A stretch of DNA of 64,000 nt from Astrocystis sublimbata (Eukaryota; Ascomycota; Sordariomycetes; Xylariales; Xylariaceae): NCBI GenBank assembly GCA_022453515.1, contig JAJNNY010000061.1, positions 142,917 through 206,916 on the forward strand. The letters are read 5' to 3'. Positions within the stretch are counted from its first letter, which is position 1; the number at the start of each line of letters is the position of its first letter. The notes beneath the pieces were generated by a model. It was not told where the DNA came from and did no database searches. It saw only the letters and a program-made list of their open reading frames with translations. Below, one piece after another: positions 35,473 through 49,200 of the stretch. The position numbers and the translations under genes were made by a program.

Positions 35473-36828
35473 ATGAGCGATACTGATATCAAACCTGTCG
35501 AGGTCGCTGACCCTCCTGCTGTCGAAGTTCCAGAGGACAAGGCAGAGGACAAGACAGAAATCCTCGAGGAGGCCACGGCCACTGAGGCTTCCGAGGTTAA
35601 GGCCGCGGAGGAGCCCGCCAATGAGTCTACGACTGCAGAGAATGGCGTCACAAAGGATCAGGCCGAGGCCGAAGTCGCCGACGACGGCAAGCCATCCATC
35701 TTCAGACCACCACCTGGCATGCTTCGCGTGTCCGGTCCCCGCAGAGAAGTCAAGTTCGTCAAGTCCGATCCAGCTTCTCTCGCCGAGTCCGATGACCCCC
35801 ACGAGATACGCAAGCAGGTAGGGTCTTCCCTGATTCTGAAAACCGTGGTTCGCGTAGCTCACATCGTACCTTAGGTTGAATTCTACTTTGGTGACAGCAA
35901 CCTGCCCGAGGACAAGTTCTTGTGGGAGAAGGTTGGTGGCGAAGAAAACAAACCTGTGCCTCTTACTATGATCGCCAATTTCTCCCGCATGCGACGTTTC
36001 AAACCATACGAGGCTGTCGTCAAGGCTCTCAAGTCCAGTAACTTCCTTGTCATAGAGGGAGCCGAAGGCGAGGAAACCATTCGGAGAAAGAACGCGATAG
36101 ATACCGATAAGCGGAACAAGAGAGAAGAACGGAGTATCTATGCAAAGGGCTTTGGTGACGAATCCTCCTCCACCCAATTTGACATTGAGGCTTTCTTCAC
36201 ACAATATGGCCAGTTCGACTCAGTTCGTCTACGACGAGCGGAGGGCCTCGAGAAGGTATTCAAGGGGTCTGTCTTCGTGGAGTGGTCCGATAAAGATATC
36301 GCCGACAAGTTCATGGCCTTGGATCCTGCGCCCCAGTGGAAGGGGCACCCTCTACTCATCATGTGGAAGCTCGACTACATAAAACAGAAGTCTGAAGCCA
36401 TCCGTGACGGTAAGATCCCCGCCAGTACCCGTAAGTTTGGACGTGGGGCAAACCGGGGTCGTGGCAACCGAGGCAACGACCGAGGAGGGGACAGTAATGA
36501 CTGGAAGAAGCGCCGCGAACAAGACCAGAGGAACGGATTCGGTGATCGTCGTGACCAGCGCGGTGGTCGTGGTCGTGGTCGAGGCCGGGGTCGGGGCAAT
36601 TTCCGTGGCCGCGGCGGTGGACGCGATCACAACGATGCTCGCAACCAAGATGCCCCTGCTAAGCCAGCAGATGACGGACGCCCAAAAATCCACGTCAGCA
36701 AGGAGAGCGCAAAAGCACTAGAAGAAGAGAAGGGCAATGGCAAACGTGCCAGAGAGGACGACGCCTCAGCTGCCGAGCCTCCCGCCAAGAAAATCGATAC
36801 TAAAGAGGAATCGACTTCGACCACGTAG
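35473..36828 (+). CDS. La protein (RNA polymerase III transcript chaperone)
   Basis: Model: join(35473..35817, 35875..36828), 432 aa; the 57-bp intron interrupts the La motif between RKQ and VEFYFGDSNL. The acidic N-terminal 75 residues are followed by a La motif (about 90-185; VEFYFGDSNLPEDKFLW and MANFSRMRRF-like IANFSRMRRFKPYE are diagnostic). An RRM follows (about 200-285; RSIYAKGF as RNP2-like and KGSVFVEW as RNP1-like), then an Arg/Gly-rich RGG tail and a Lys/Arg-rich nuclear signal (PPAKKIDTKEE). La binds the UUU-OH 3' ends of pol III transcripts, guiding tRNA maturation in the nucleus. The start context is CAAAATGA. It converges with the MFS gene on the other strand. Confidence 0.93.
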
Positions 36829-37460
36829 GGCGGATTCAAACAGCTATGTCTCCCATCTACTGCCACTCTCGTGGCACATATAGATTGACCGTGTGCATGC
36901 ACTCGGGCAACACATACTTTACTGAGCTGTGGTGGCTTTGATACGAGCTACTGAAGCATCAACGACTCGGTGATGCCGTACACAAGTTAGACCCTGCTAC
37001 AAGGGCTACAAAAGGCGTTACAGTTCCAACTCCGTAACTATCCACGTTTGCCATGTATGGATGAAACCAGCGGCTTGCCATTATCATCATCCTCTACGGG
37101 TTCTCCTCAGGGACCAGGCATTTTCTGCCCCAGCTGGTTGCTCGTGGATCTAGGGCTTATACACACAAAATATGCTTTACCGGAAGTGCTGGCAGCAACT
37201 TCATGCTATCTACCTCGTCAAGTCCATAAATGAATTATTTGCCCTGTCTTCAGTTTTTCCAAGTGATACGTTTTAACCAAAGACCCTTTCAGCTTGTCCT
37301 ATCGGTTGCCATATAATGCCATATCTGACGACTGGATGTACATGCAACCAATACAATTCACCTTGTGTCTCATTCTTTGATATTCATGTGATATTGGGTA
37401 TATATCTTTCCCTACGGGTCTACTTTAACCAAAAAAAAAAAGATTACAAATGCACATAAA
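36829..37460. other. Convergent 3' intergenic region
   Basis: 632 bp between two converging stop codons (La and MFS). No gene is seen. It presumably holds both 3' UTRs; a run of 11 A at 37431-37441 lies just before the MFS stop. Confidence 0.6.
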
Positions 37461-39574
37461 CTAGGCCCCAGCCGCAAACGGACTCCTCTTCCGCAACGTC
37501 TCGCCATACCGCCATAACAAGAATGGCGCGGGAAAACCCAACACCACGCCCAGCAGTGCGAGAAGAGTGTTGCCCCACCCGTAGTTGAGGCTACCATACA
37601 GGGCCGGGGCGAAGAGCGGAAACCCGAAACCAGCCAGGGAACGGAAGACGGTCCCGGCAGCGACGGCCGAGGCGGCATAGCGCGTGTAAGTATCGACGAG
37701 GTAGGTCTGCAGGCACTGGAAGCTGATGACGGTGGCCGTGGCGAAGAGGAAGGCGCCGATGTTGGGCCATATCCAGTGTGTCTTGTTCTGCGCCGTCCAC
37801 CCGTACACGATGAGACCGACAGGCATCAGGACCGCGCCAGGAATCATCATGGGAACTCTGTACTCCGGCTTCCCTGCGCCGCCGTACCGCTTCTTCAGGG
37901 CCGCGTAGATCCGATCTTGTGCGGGGGCGCACGCCTGAGTGCCGACGAAGAAGCCGAGCCCGAGAGAGATGTAGTTGAGCCCACCGATGCCGATCGACTC
38001 ACCGTAGCCTTGGGGTTCGGGCGACGACCAGAGGGTCGGGAAGGATGTCAGCACGATGTAGATCAGCCCGTAGACGTACAGCATGTACAGGGCGATAGCC
38101 TGGACTATGACTTGTGTCGCGACCATGCGGAAGGGTCGGACGAGAGCGATGCGCAGTGCCTTACCGATGGTGCGGTCTGGGTTGTCGAACGGGGTATGCA
38201 GGGCCTTGTTACCGGTTTCCTTTATTAATTTGTTCTTCTTCCGGGTCAGGAGGACAGGGACGTAGGTCTCCTTGAGGAAGAAGACCCCCGCCCCCTGGAT
38301 CAGGGCGTCTGCGATCGTCGTCGCGTAGAAAGCCCATCTCCAGGTCGTGTATTGCGCAATGAATGCACCAGCGATGGGGCCGATGGCTGGGCCGAGGAGC
38401 GGTGCGAGACTGTAGATCGAAAGCGCCTTGCCTCGGTTCTCGGCATCAAACAGATCACTCAACACGCCGCCGCCGATGGCGAGGGGTGCTGAGCCCCCCA
38501 GTCCTGCGAGAAACCGAAATGCGATGAGCTGTTCTTTGGTGCGTGCGAGGCCGCAGCCCAGGTTGAAGAACAGGTAGATTAAGTTCACAAGCTGTAGGAC
38601 GAGGACCCGGCCGTATATCTCCGATAGCGGTCCCCATCTAAAGTCCGGATGAGTCAGTATCTAATTCTGTACAGACGAGGACGCAGGGAGGCGGCACGGA
38701 TGATAACGTACATCAAGGGGCCGACGGCGTAAGCAAGAACGAAAATGGATAATGTGAGATTCTTCTCAACTAAGGATGCGTCAGTCGGACATTTTCGAGG
38801 CCGAAAGGAATCGACTTCGGAGTATGTGGTGGAAACCTACAGTCTTGAGTGATGTGAAGGTCGTCGGCAATTGATCCCAAGGCGGGCGCCACAAGCGATG
38901 AAGATACAGGGGACTAGGGTACACATCATCAGCAATTGCCAAATTGAGCGTGATTTCTGAGGCTATGCCATCTTCGAAAAAGCCATTGACGAAAGACAAG
39001 ACTTAGTTAGACCTAGAGATCGGTCGCCTCCATACAACACACTGTGGCTCTGGACAGCACCTACAATTAGAGTAAATAAGGAAACAGTGAAAACTGCAGC
39101 CCACTTCCTGTAACATTGACGTTAACAAAATTGTATCGAAGTGTGCGCCACATGACGTCTTGGGAACCGAAAGACTCGAGCAACGTACTTAGAAAAGGCC
39201 CAGTTCTTGGGGATCTGAGGATCCTCAGGGCCGTTCCAGGTTACCAGGTTCGGATCGCTCGGATCTGGTGCCGTTGTGTCCACCACGACGAGCTCTGGCC
39301 CAAGCTCAGGATCTCGTGAATTTGCAAAGCCATCGCGAACTTCCAGTTCAGACACGGGTCGGGAGACTTGGGATACTGGCCGCGAGCGCCGCGGTTGATC
39401 TATCCGCCGGGAGGATGCTACGCTAGTGGCGGTGCTGATGCTGTCGACATCCGTATCTGTGTCGTCGTGGTGGTGCTTCTTCTCGATGTCGGCGAGATCG
39501 TTGGTCCGAGGCTCATTCTGTATCTGCTGCTCCTCAGAGCTGGGCCGTCGTTTTTCGTCGGCTTTGTCGTCCAT
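37461..39574 (-). CDS. MFS transporter, DHA1-like drug/polyamine-type, five exons
   Basis: Model: complement(join(37461..38637, 38712..38769, 38841..38913, 39065..39107, 39189..39574)), 578 aa, phases consistent. A long hydrophilic N-terminus (about 125 residues, His/Asp and Ser-rich) leads to PKNWAFSKKWAAVFTVSLFTLI, the start of the membrane part. Then come SSSLVAPALGSIADDLHITQ, LSIFVLAYAVGPL and WGPLSEIYGRVLVLQ, which is the DHA1 motif A region between helices 2 and 3. RFLAGLGGSAPLAIGGGVLSDLF, RGKALSIYSLAPLLGPAIGPIAGAFI and WRWAFY are the motif C region typical of fungal 12-helix drug:H+ antiporters. It should sit in the plasma or vacuolar membrane; the substrate is unknown. The N-terminal exons are very short, so automated models may miss them. 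The start is the first in-frame ATG after a stop-free stretch. Confidence 0.88.
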
Positions 39575-41473
39575 TTTTACAATGACGCCACCTGCAATCC
39601 TCAGTCCAGTGTACAAATTCGACCTGATGATAGCTTCACGGCTTGGACGATGGGGTTGCCTGTCACAATATTCCGTTTTGGGATGGATGTACAATACAAT
39701 GGATCTTCGCACCGGTCAACAAGACAATGACCAGGCTGAAGTGGGAGTATAACGGCAACGAAGGCTCTTTTAAACCACGTCGATGACTTGGTCTGGCCTG
39801 TAGGTATATGACTCCAATACGCTCGGAACCAGTAAGCGTCGGCTATGTTCGGACCATATGTAGGACCCCGTCAGATGAAGCGGCCAAATCGGCTCTGATC
39901 CTTCGCTCAAGAAATCAACGGTGAAGTTATTTGTCTATCTACCCTTGGCTTCAGGCTTCAAGGAGCTGGTCAGCAGATGGAGTGTCTGCATACTCCTGCC
40001 GGCTTTAAAGGCATTTGCAACCTGGAGTAAGGCGCGAAGCAGCGAGTCCTTTTGTGGAGATACATCCATGCCAGCCCAATGACACATGTTGCCGTACCTA
40101 CAGTACAAACTACCAAGCGAAAGTTTCCAAAGATATCGAAATTGTCGGTGTCGCGTAATACCAGATGAGTTGGGGATCGAATGCGGATCTAAAAAGTGGA
40201 GTTGGGACCTGAACAGCCAAACGGTGTTCGTGTAGAATCCGTGTAGAATCCGCTAAGCGTCGAGGCTCGGAAGCGAAACGGCTACGGGCAATTAGTTGTC
40301 GAGTTGTGCACGTTGACACCAGAGGTACCTACCTACCCAGTCACAAGTAATCTACCAGTACCTAGTAGTTTAAAGCCTGATTTCTGATACTTGGAAGTCT
40401 TTTGGTTACCAAGGTCCCTAGACATTGGAAGGCTCGAGTCGTTGGCTGTTTATTAATTCTGGACGATGTCTCTAGTATTCGGCGTTCCGGGCGGCGTTCC
40501 CCCCGTAAACAAGGCCTGTAGGTGTGGGGGATCTTTCTAGTCCATCTGCTTGAGGTTAGCTGGACGGTTTTAGTTTCCGCTTTCATTCTCGGCCGGAGAT
40601 TGAGTTGGCCGTGCACAAGACTATGTAACCCAGCGGGGTGGCACTTCGAGCCGGATGGAGGTTGCCTAGTGTTCCGAAGGTTGGCGAGGTCGGTCAGTCT
40701 TATGCAGATGACACGAACGATACAGATCTCCCAAGCTTCAAGGTTCCCGGATTTTAGAATATTCCTAGTCCTATAATTACATACCGACTTAGACTCGTAG
40801 TTGTCACTCGTCTGAGGTGCACTTTTGGTCTTGCCGAGATACCCCCGCAGAACGAAACCCGACAATTCTTGTAATCAATTTCCTGAATCGAGTCTTCAAA
40901 GTTTCTGACAATTTCTAACACTGACACTGAAATTGGGGAGCAAGTCGGAGGTGTCAAAATACTCGCTTTCAATGGGCCTGGATTAGGTACCTAATGTTGG
41001 TACTAGTATGGCAGTTCCAGTTATGAGCTGGGTTCCATGTGAGCAGGCGAGGCAGGTAAGTGGTAAGTTGTAACCTTACCCAGTGGCTTTCATTAGATGC
41101 AAGATGGGGAATATACCTGGCGAGATGGTAGGCCAGACAGCTTTGGAAATAGATGGCTCTCTGTGAGGGACTTACCCTAGGTACTGTACTAGGGGGCTAC
41201 ATGTAGGTAGGTCTAAGTAGCCTCCGCCAGCACCTTCACCTGGACAAGACCCCACCAAGCCCCCGCCCCCCCAATGCGGTCGGCGGGCATTCGACAGCTA
41301 GTTAGCACGTGACGGAGCCCATCCCAGAAATTTTTGGGATACCTACATCACGCACTGCGGATTGCCGATTCGAGGGTCGCGCGTCCTTGGCTCCAAGACA
41401 GCCAGCCGATCTTGAAGTGAGTGCGACTTGTCCAGGCTCGCCGTCGGACCACCACCACCACCAGCCCGCCACC
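39575..41473. other. Divergent promoter region between MFS and uS4m
   Basis: 1.9 kb with no supported gene. The ORF at 40362-40865 overlaps opposite-strand ORFs and lacks motifs. Short TACCTACC/TAGGTAGG motifs occur at 40325 and 41203. The last 200 bases before uS4m are C-rich. Confidence 0.55.
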
Positions 41474-42861
41474 ATGAAGCCCAGAAGATTTCACGGCCTG
41501 AAGCGGCCAGTAAGTCTCACACCCCCCACATCGAATTCGGGCCATCGCCGCCTCCGCCCAGACCGTCGCTGATAGCCATCGCGTGCACACAGAAACTGCG
41601 ACAGTCATGGAACAAGTACAACCTCTACAACATAGCCATGATGAGGGACCCCAGGATCGGCCAGAGCGACTCTGTCACCTTCTTCCAGCAGAAATGGAAA
41701 GCCAAGGGAATGCTGCGCACCTACCACGGCGAACACATCAACGAGAGCAAGTGGGAGCGCATGTTCAGCCGTCGCCTCCTGGGCGCCGTCAACATGCCCG
41801 CCGAGTACATGGCCCAGCACGACGGCTCCGAAATGGCCGCCGGGCGAGGCTCGGGAATAGATGAGGAGATTACAAACAAGCAAAGGGCAAAGACACCCGC
41901 CATCACACCCTACATGCAGATGACCTTTGCCCCCATGGAGAGGAGGCTGGACATCGCTGTGTTCCGCGCCATGTTCGCCAGCAGTGCGAGACAGGCGCGG
42001 CAGTTCTGCGTCCACGGCGCCGTCAAGGTCAACGGCAAGATCGTGCCTTACCCTGCTTATCGTCTCAACCCCGGTGATATGTTCCAGGTAGATCCTGACC
42101 GTGTCCTCTACGCAACTGGTCTGCCGAAACGACGCCCCCGCAAATTCAGACAACCATCCCAAGCTAGAAGAGAAGACGAAGAAGGAGAGGCCGCCACAGA
42201 AGAGAGCTCTGCGGCAGAGACCGAAGCGTCCGAGCCCGAAGCCCAAGCTGCCGAGGCTGAGCAAGACCCTGATACCACAGACGCACCCGAGCCCATCGCG
42301 GCTGACATGAAGCCCACACGGCTCCAGATCCAGCGCCTTACCGCGCAAGCGAAGTCCCTGCTTGCCGAATGGGATTCAAGCGTAACGCTGAAAAAGAGCC
42401 TGCGAAGTTTCATCAAAAATGCCAAACCCCTGCTCTCGCGCGCAGGCCGAGCCAACGCCTCGCCCACAGCAATAACCGACGAGCTTTCTACGCTTGTCGC
42501 TGAGCTCAATCTCGGGGTTGGCCAAGATAAAAAGGAAGCCAAGGAAGTCACATCCTCGGACCCAATCGACAGTCTGACCGATGCTGAGATGAAGACACTG
42601 GAGGAACGCATGGCAAAGCACATGCGCGAGGAAGAAGAGAACCCCTACGATCCTTCCAAGCCTTATGGTACACCCTGGAAGCCACGCCATTACATGTCTC
42701 CCTTCGCCTTCATCCCTCAGTACCTCGAGGTCAACCATAACATCTGCTCGGCCGTGTACCTGCGGCATCCCGTAGCGCGCAAGGGCTACGCCGAGGTCCC
42801 AACACCATATTCCGTCGACGTGAATCAGCTCGCCTTTAACTGGTATCTCAGAAGACGGTAG
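41474..42861 (+). CDS. Mitochondrial small ribosomal subunit protein uS4m (Nam9/MRPS4 family)
   Basis: Model: join(41474..41509, 41593..42861), 434 aa. A tiny 12-codon first exon (MKPRRFHGLKRP) in an excellent GCCACCATG context is spliced by GTAAGT to KLRQSWNKYNLYNI, the standard N-terminus of fungal mitochondrial S4. The S4 RNA-binding domain lies at about 129-190: RRLDIAVFRAMFASSARQAR, then VHGAVKVNGKIVPYPAYRLNPGD. A fungal-specific acidic, Ala/Glu-rich insertion follows (about 210-290). The conserved C-terminus has KPYGTPWKPRHYMSPFAFIP and SVDVNQLAFNWYLRRR. It is a primary 15S rRNA binder of the mitochondrial small subunit. The short first exon is easy to miss: the large ORF is open upstream but from a wrong ATG. 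Confidence 0.93.
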
Positions 42862-44448
42862 ACGGGTCTTATCGTCATTTATGAAACATCCCATAGTGAT
42901 GTTGATGGTGTTTCGGGATGCATAACAGAGGCCTCAGAGCCCCTCGATACACGCACTTCACCTCGGCCTCCATATACTAAACATACCGATATATTGCGGG
43001 CCTGTTCACTTGAGTACTAGAACATGTACTAATTAGAACTTTTATGGGTAGAGGGCAGGAGGGGAAGGGGAAAAGGGACGAAATCCATGTTGCAGCATCA
43101 TGACCCCGCCAACAATGTACCTACTCACCTATTTTCCCAACGGCCTGGACACGTTCTTGTCTGTGGTATGAGAAGACGATATGTATAAAATGTATCAATA
43201 CAAAAGTCAACCAACATTAAGACGTGGAACATGCGTGCCGATGAGGACGGGTCACTCACTACATTGCACACTCACCTATATGCGGTGATGCTGAGATGTT
43301 TTCAGTCATTCCCAAGCCCTGTTCTGAGGGCCGAGGGACCATATCGTCCGTCACCAATATCGTAATAAATGTATAGGTAGATATATATATTCTGGTTGTG
43401 ATTTTTAACCCCCCCCCCCCCCCCCCCCAACCCTGTTTCTCGATGTTGAGCTGAGCAACGCTGACTGCCCTCGTTTTCACGAGTTGTTTGAAGCCCAAAT
43501 GTACTCAACACCCACCCAGGATGTTGAGATTTACCATGGAATATCAGTTTTGCCCATGATACACTCACGGGACTTTAGAAACAGACTTCACTCAGTAAGG
43601 AATTGATTGGTTTACACAGTAGGTGCTTAGGCAAGGAAAGGAGAACACAGATGTTTTGTGACTAAAGAAACTAGAGCGCGGTAATATCGATAACCGGTGC
43701 GTTGTCAAGCACCACGAACACTCCCCTCAACTGATCGTAACAAGCCAACTGGACTTACGTATCAGCCAATCTGATGAGGCGAGCTATCCCTCCTAAAATA
43801 CAGGCATCTAGCAGCATGAATAATTCTGCTGCTAAACATTATCATTTTGTCCCTTTGCAACCCGCTCGCCCGTTCCTTACGCCCCGGTTATACGACCATG
43901 GAGCCCGATGGGCACGGAGATCGCCGATCTCGTGAGATATGTCGACTGAGCACACTAGCAAGCGAACAAGAGACCGTCAGGTATATCGAGAGATATGGCA
44001 GGGGAGTGTCCAGTCCCAAGGGCTTCTCCATAGACGCTGCGGCTTGATGCGCATCAGCCATGTGTCATAATTGCTTTCTCTCCGAGTATGAGTAGGAGAC
44101 GGGGCTCGAGCTAAGCAATAGGGATCTATGATGGTCGAAGAGACGCATTATTAATCTGCTGAACCTGACTAGCCCAAGTTTACCCTTTGGTGCAAGTTTT
44201 GAATTGGCTATTTGAAGCCATTCCCGAGGCACAGTATCCCCGTCATTTTGTACAACAATCGGCAATTGCCCAATTGCAATGGCTGTCCCGACATGATCTT
44301 CTTTTTGGGAGTATTAATTGAGAATTAAAAACAGAGGAGATGAATAGACATGGAGAAGTGAAGAAAAAAATGCGGCAGGCTGGTATAGAACAGGCATCAT
44401 CAAGGCTTGGGCGTGGCACGTATACTAGAGGAAGATGTTGCGTGAAGC
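42862..44448. other. Convergent intergenic region with C20 run
   Basis: 1.6 kb between the stops of uS4m and the septin. It contains a run of 20 C at 43409-43428 preceded by TA repeats. No gene is recognised. Confidence 0.6.
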
Positions 44449-46274
44449 CTAGCGTAGGGAGAAACCCTTGCGCTTGCCTTCCTTCTCTATAGGCTTGCCG
44501 CTCTCGACCCGGACTTTCTTGTCTTCGAGTTCTAACCGTTGTCGCTCCAACTGCTCCTTCATCTCGCGATGACGGGCGTATAACTCCTCTTCGCTCTGTT
44601 TCAGCTTGCTCTCTTTTTCTGAGACCTTCTGTTGGAAGACCATCTTCATCTCGGCCTCCATCTTCGCAAGCTTCTGTTCGTGAAGGGCACGTTCTTCCTC
44701 TTGCTTGACAGCAGGGTTGACTTCCTTGAAGACGCTGGGGTCTTGGGCAACACCCATAGCAGTAAGCTTGTCTGTTCGGTAGTTCTCGTACAGGTTGTTG
44801 TTCGTGTGCTCCTTGAGTTCTTCCATGTGTGTTCGAATGAGCATTTGGCGGAGTTTCACGAAATCACAGTGCTCCTCATTATCCACCTCGATGACACCCC
44901 AGGGGTAACGGCGGCCACGGACTTGACGTCCGTCAGCATTCGTGACCTCGTCATTGCTACCGACAACGGCAAAAGGCACTTTAGACATGATCTCATTGTT
45001 CTCGGCGATGGTTTCCTCATCATCTAACTCATAACGAGGGCCCTCGAAGATCTGGATACCGTGGTGTTTGATATCGGAGAGAATCTACGTATTACTGTCA
45101 GTACTAGGCCATAAAAGCAATATTACTGTGTCATCTTACTCGGGCCTTGAAGCTTGTGATCTCCTCATCGGTGAGAGTATCTGACTTGGCGATGACAGGA
45201 ATCAGGTTGACCTTGGTGTGCAGGCGCCGCATGACCTCGATGTCGAGAGGCTTCAATGAGTGACCAGTAGGCTGGATAAAGAACACACATGCGTGAATGC
45301 GGTTATCCACGATATTCGTGCGGTTGACCTTGTTCTCGCCATCAAGATAAGCGTCGTATCGCTGCTCGATGTTGTCGACAATAGGTCTCCAAGATTCATC
45401 GTTGTTGACAAAGTCACCAAAACCAGGCGTGTCAACGACGGTCAAACGAAGACGGACGCCGGCTTCCTCGATGTCGGCGCTGATTGACTGAATTGATACA
45501 GTCTTGGGTATTATGTCAAGGCTGGGTCCCTTTCGGTCCTTGGGAGGGTACAGCGAAGTGTTGAAGAGGGTGTTCACAAGAGTCGATTTTCCCAACCCAG
45601 ATTCACCTGAAATAAGTACCGTAAGTAGCTGGTCATTGATATCACGGTGCCATGGGATATTGGCTACGTACCAACAACCATAACATTGAAGTTGAACCCT
45701 TTTCGGACACTCTTGCGGTGCCATTGGTTGGGAAGATTCGCAAACCCGACGTAGCCAGTCAACTTTCTTCTAACAATGTTCTTGTTGTCATTGATGATTG
45801 GACCTGAAGAGCTGACTGTCGTCTTGATGTCAGAGACGTCGAGCGTTGGAGACGGGACCGAGGGTGCAAGCTGGACATCAGCCGGCACAGGCGACCCGTT
45901 CGTACCGTTTGCAGCTACCAAAAGTCAAGTTAGTCGCAGTTCTACACCTGTATGTCAAAACAGTTTTCCAGTCCGCCTATGCTCGAGTAGCAGGATGGCT
46001 AAATACCGGACATGGCCGCGGCATGGAACTCATCGTAGGAAATGGGCTTATGAGGTCCTAGTGAAGGAGTGTCCACGACCAGCATGCTTCTAAAGGGATG
46101 AATAGACGGCATCCCAATCTCCTGCCTGGGCATGCTGTTGGTCCTGACGGATAGGGGTGGCGTGCGGCTGGGTTCCCCGTGTTTGGTATAATCCGTCTCG
46201 GTCAGAACAGAGCCGCGGTCCAGGTGCACACTTCTGTTCCGTATCTTGCCGTGGCCGTTGAAAAATGGTGGCAT
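44449..46274 (-). CDS. Septin, Cdc3 class
   Basis: Model: complement(join(44449..45084, 45140..45606, 45672..45914, 46007..46274)), 537 aa, phases consistent. The N-terminal extension of about 145 residues precedes [21 protein letters not shown], the polybasic membrane-contact region before the GTPase core. G1 is GESGLGKST (about 171-179), G3 DTPGF, G4 AKSD (about 310). The septin-unique element reads [22 protein letters not shown]-terminal coiled coil (about 430-520, Glu/Lys-rich heptads) ends with KRKGFSLR. Septins form hetero-oligomeric filaments at septa and growing tips. Assignment to the Cdc3 class rests on [12 protein letters not shown], the coiled coil and length; it was not tested by phylogeny. 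The start of exon 1 (ATG 46274) is less certain than the rest. Confidence 0.9.
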
Positions 46275-49200
46275 GATATTGTGCAGATGCTTCGGTTGTA
46301 TGTTGTTTTTGGTTGTGGGAAAAGTTTTGCTCCTAACAATGGTCGACTATTCCAAAGAACCAAAAAGGAAACGCCAAAAAGAGATAGATCACCCCAAGAA
46401 ACGAGCGCGTTGGTGATGTTTCATCCAAGAAACCAGAGACATTTGTTGACCGAGCAGACGGGCCTCTGCGTCGCCCCGCTGGAACAGGCAGACGCGCGTC
46501 TCAGGTTGGTCAAACTGGAGTTCGGTGGGAAGCGACGATGTTGGGGTCCCAGTGTATTGCAGGTCCATTGGTGGTCCATTGGCGACAGCGACAGTTGCAG
46601 AAGAACATATGTGCTTACCCATTATGAATAATTCAAGGAATGTCGCGATCTAAAAGATGTGGCCACGGGGAAGGCGCGACGACAAATCCTACAAGGACAC
46701 AGAGAAGGTTAGCGTATATTCGACCATGTGGCTATTCGAGCAGTAGAGTGAGGTTGAAGATTCCGGTCGCGATGCGATACAGCGAATCAGTCGTCCACCG
46801 CAGCTCAAGTCGGCAGGCACATGTGCGGCACCACGGACAGTCCTCACTGCCCAAAGGCGCGTGAGGACGTCGCCAGCGAAGAGGTCATGCAGTAAAGTAG
46901 CCAGAAGGTGACAACATGCCGGGCGCCCGACGCGTGGCGGTCGCGACAGGTGCGGATAGGGATATTGGTCGTGGTTCACGTACCGAAACGATGATGCTGC
47001 TGCTTCCGACTCGCGTGTTGAGTCGTGTCAATAGCGTTGCAGGTCACTGGATACCGGGGAGAGGAGAACGAGCGATCTGGCGTTGTGATGGGGGAGGCAG
47101 GCGAGCAGGCAGGCAGGCAGGCAGTTGCGTGTGGTGATGGTGCTATCATGCCCCGAGTACCAGACAGACACGTAGTGAGTGAATGATTAAACTTTGGAAC
47201 TGCAGTCCAGTTCGAGCCGAAGGGGAAGAGAAGGAGTTGAACAAAATTAGGCCTGGATGGGATTGTGGATAAAGGAGATGATGGGATGCCCAGCCTGGTT
47301 TGTCTGTCTGGCTCGTCCTGGCACAATACCTACAGGCAGGGCACCTAAGCTGGTTAGGTACCTACTTGGACACCTTGGGTGAAAAATGAGCCGTCACAGC
47401 ACTAGCAGTTTACGGTACAGAACAGGATAGGTGTTGGGGGTAACCTGTCTGTAGGATACCTATGTAGGCAATTCATTACCGGATTCTAACTAGCCCGGAC
47501 AGGATCCGGATATACCTCGCTACCTCCATGTGAGGTCTCTGCACCGCTCAGGGTCCATTCCATGGGAGGATGAACCATATTTCCACTGGAAGAGACACCC
47601 GAACACCCAGAGGGAGGCCCCAACAGTGGGCATCCTCAGAGAGCGCAGCTACTGTGGGTATGTACCTACTTAGGTAAGTACGTTACATACACGTTCAGTA
47701 CCTACTGTACCTAGGTAGAGTTCAGTAGCTCAAAAGGGGCTCCTGGCGTTCCTGGCCCTGGCCAACTAATTTTTACTTTGAAATTCCCCTGTCCCCGATC
47801 ACAACTTAGCGTGCTGGGGGGTCCGGTGCTCCCCACAAGCAACCTGAGGCAGATTACACTACCAAGCTTTACTTACCGAATAATACTGTAGGTCTATTCT
47901 GTGAAGAAATAGATGCTGCATCTAGCTTTCTCTACCAGATACCGTAGGTCGGTATGTTAACTGACTTACATGTGCTCTCGTGAGGTACTTCCAGTGGTAG
48001 TATATTTGTGCAATTCAGAATAACCTGACCAGTTCAACAACCGGTCATACAATATACATGTACCTTTAGGTAGTATGTAAAAGTCACGTACCTAAGTACT
48101 CTAGAAGTAGTGTGATCATGGACACAAGGATCCGTGCTGCATGAGATGCAACAAAAAAGGCATGACGGCACGCCGAAGAAGCCCATGATTGGACAGCACT
48201 TCTCTGCAGCTCAAACCAAGAGCTTGCGCTACCCACCGTAATTAAATACTCAGAGATCACAGTACGCGTATACTACCAAGCAACCACACGATGCCACGAT
48301 GCCACGAACCCATCACCATGCTACATCATGCCGAAACTGCAACTCCGAGGACTTCACGATCTAAGACTACCAGCAGTCGAGAACAGGGCAACAGGTCCAA
48401 AGCCATGATAGTGCGAGTACGGCGTGCAGCTAGCACAGCTCCCCTGGGTGCTTGCACCAGGGACCTGCTGGACTTTGCTGTACCAATCCCCGCGTCTTCC
48501 ACGGATGGGTACATCAGGTAAGTACCTAGAGGTGGCTGTCGTTGCCCCTGGACCAATAGAACCCCAGGTGACTTCTATTGAAGAGGTTGTGCGGATGATG
48601 AAAATCATGCTGTAAACCTGGCGATTGCCTACCTACCTACCTAGTAGGAAGGCCGCAAACAATCGAGCATCGAGCAAATAAGCAAATAAGCACCTGGGAA
48701 GGTGGTCCGTTCTGCTTGCTGATGAAACGCGGGTAAATGAATGTCTTGTTTCAACAGAAACTCTGAATGACCGCAAGAGCTACTCGTACAGCAAGGCAAG
48801 TGCAAGTGCGAACACGGCCGCTTGGTCCTTTGTTCCCCCAAGCAGGCTATTAGGCACCGTCTTGGACAGTTGAATACATCCACGATGTAGGTCTGTAGGT
48901 CCCACGTGGTGTTGCCCAATTCTTCATACCTACCTACCTAGGTAGGTAATGTGATGTTAATGTACCTGTCCAGGAAATACCACATGCTGGGTTAGGTACC
49001 TAGGTACGCAGTCAAGAGGAAGCAGCAGGCGTGCAAGTAAATATAAACACTGATATTAGGTAGGTACGTTGTAATTATTACATACTAAGTAGCAAACGTA
49101 CTCGTAGGTGCATACCCGGGCATTCTCGTGTCCAGATGCAAATATGGCTGATGCCCTCGTATTTCTGCAGGGGTTCCCTGACTGGGCAATTGGGTGGGCA

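Noticed and set aside
41605..42348. 247-codon minus ORF
   Set aside because: Antisense shadow of uS4m.
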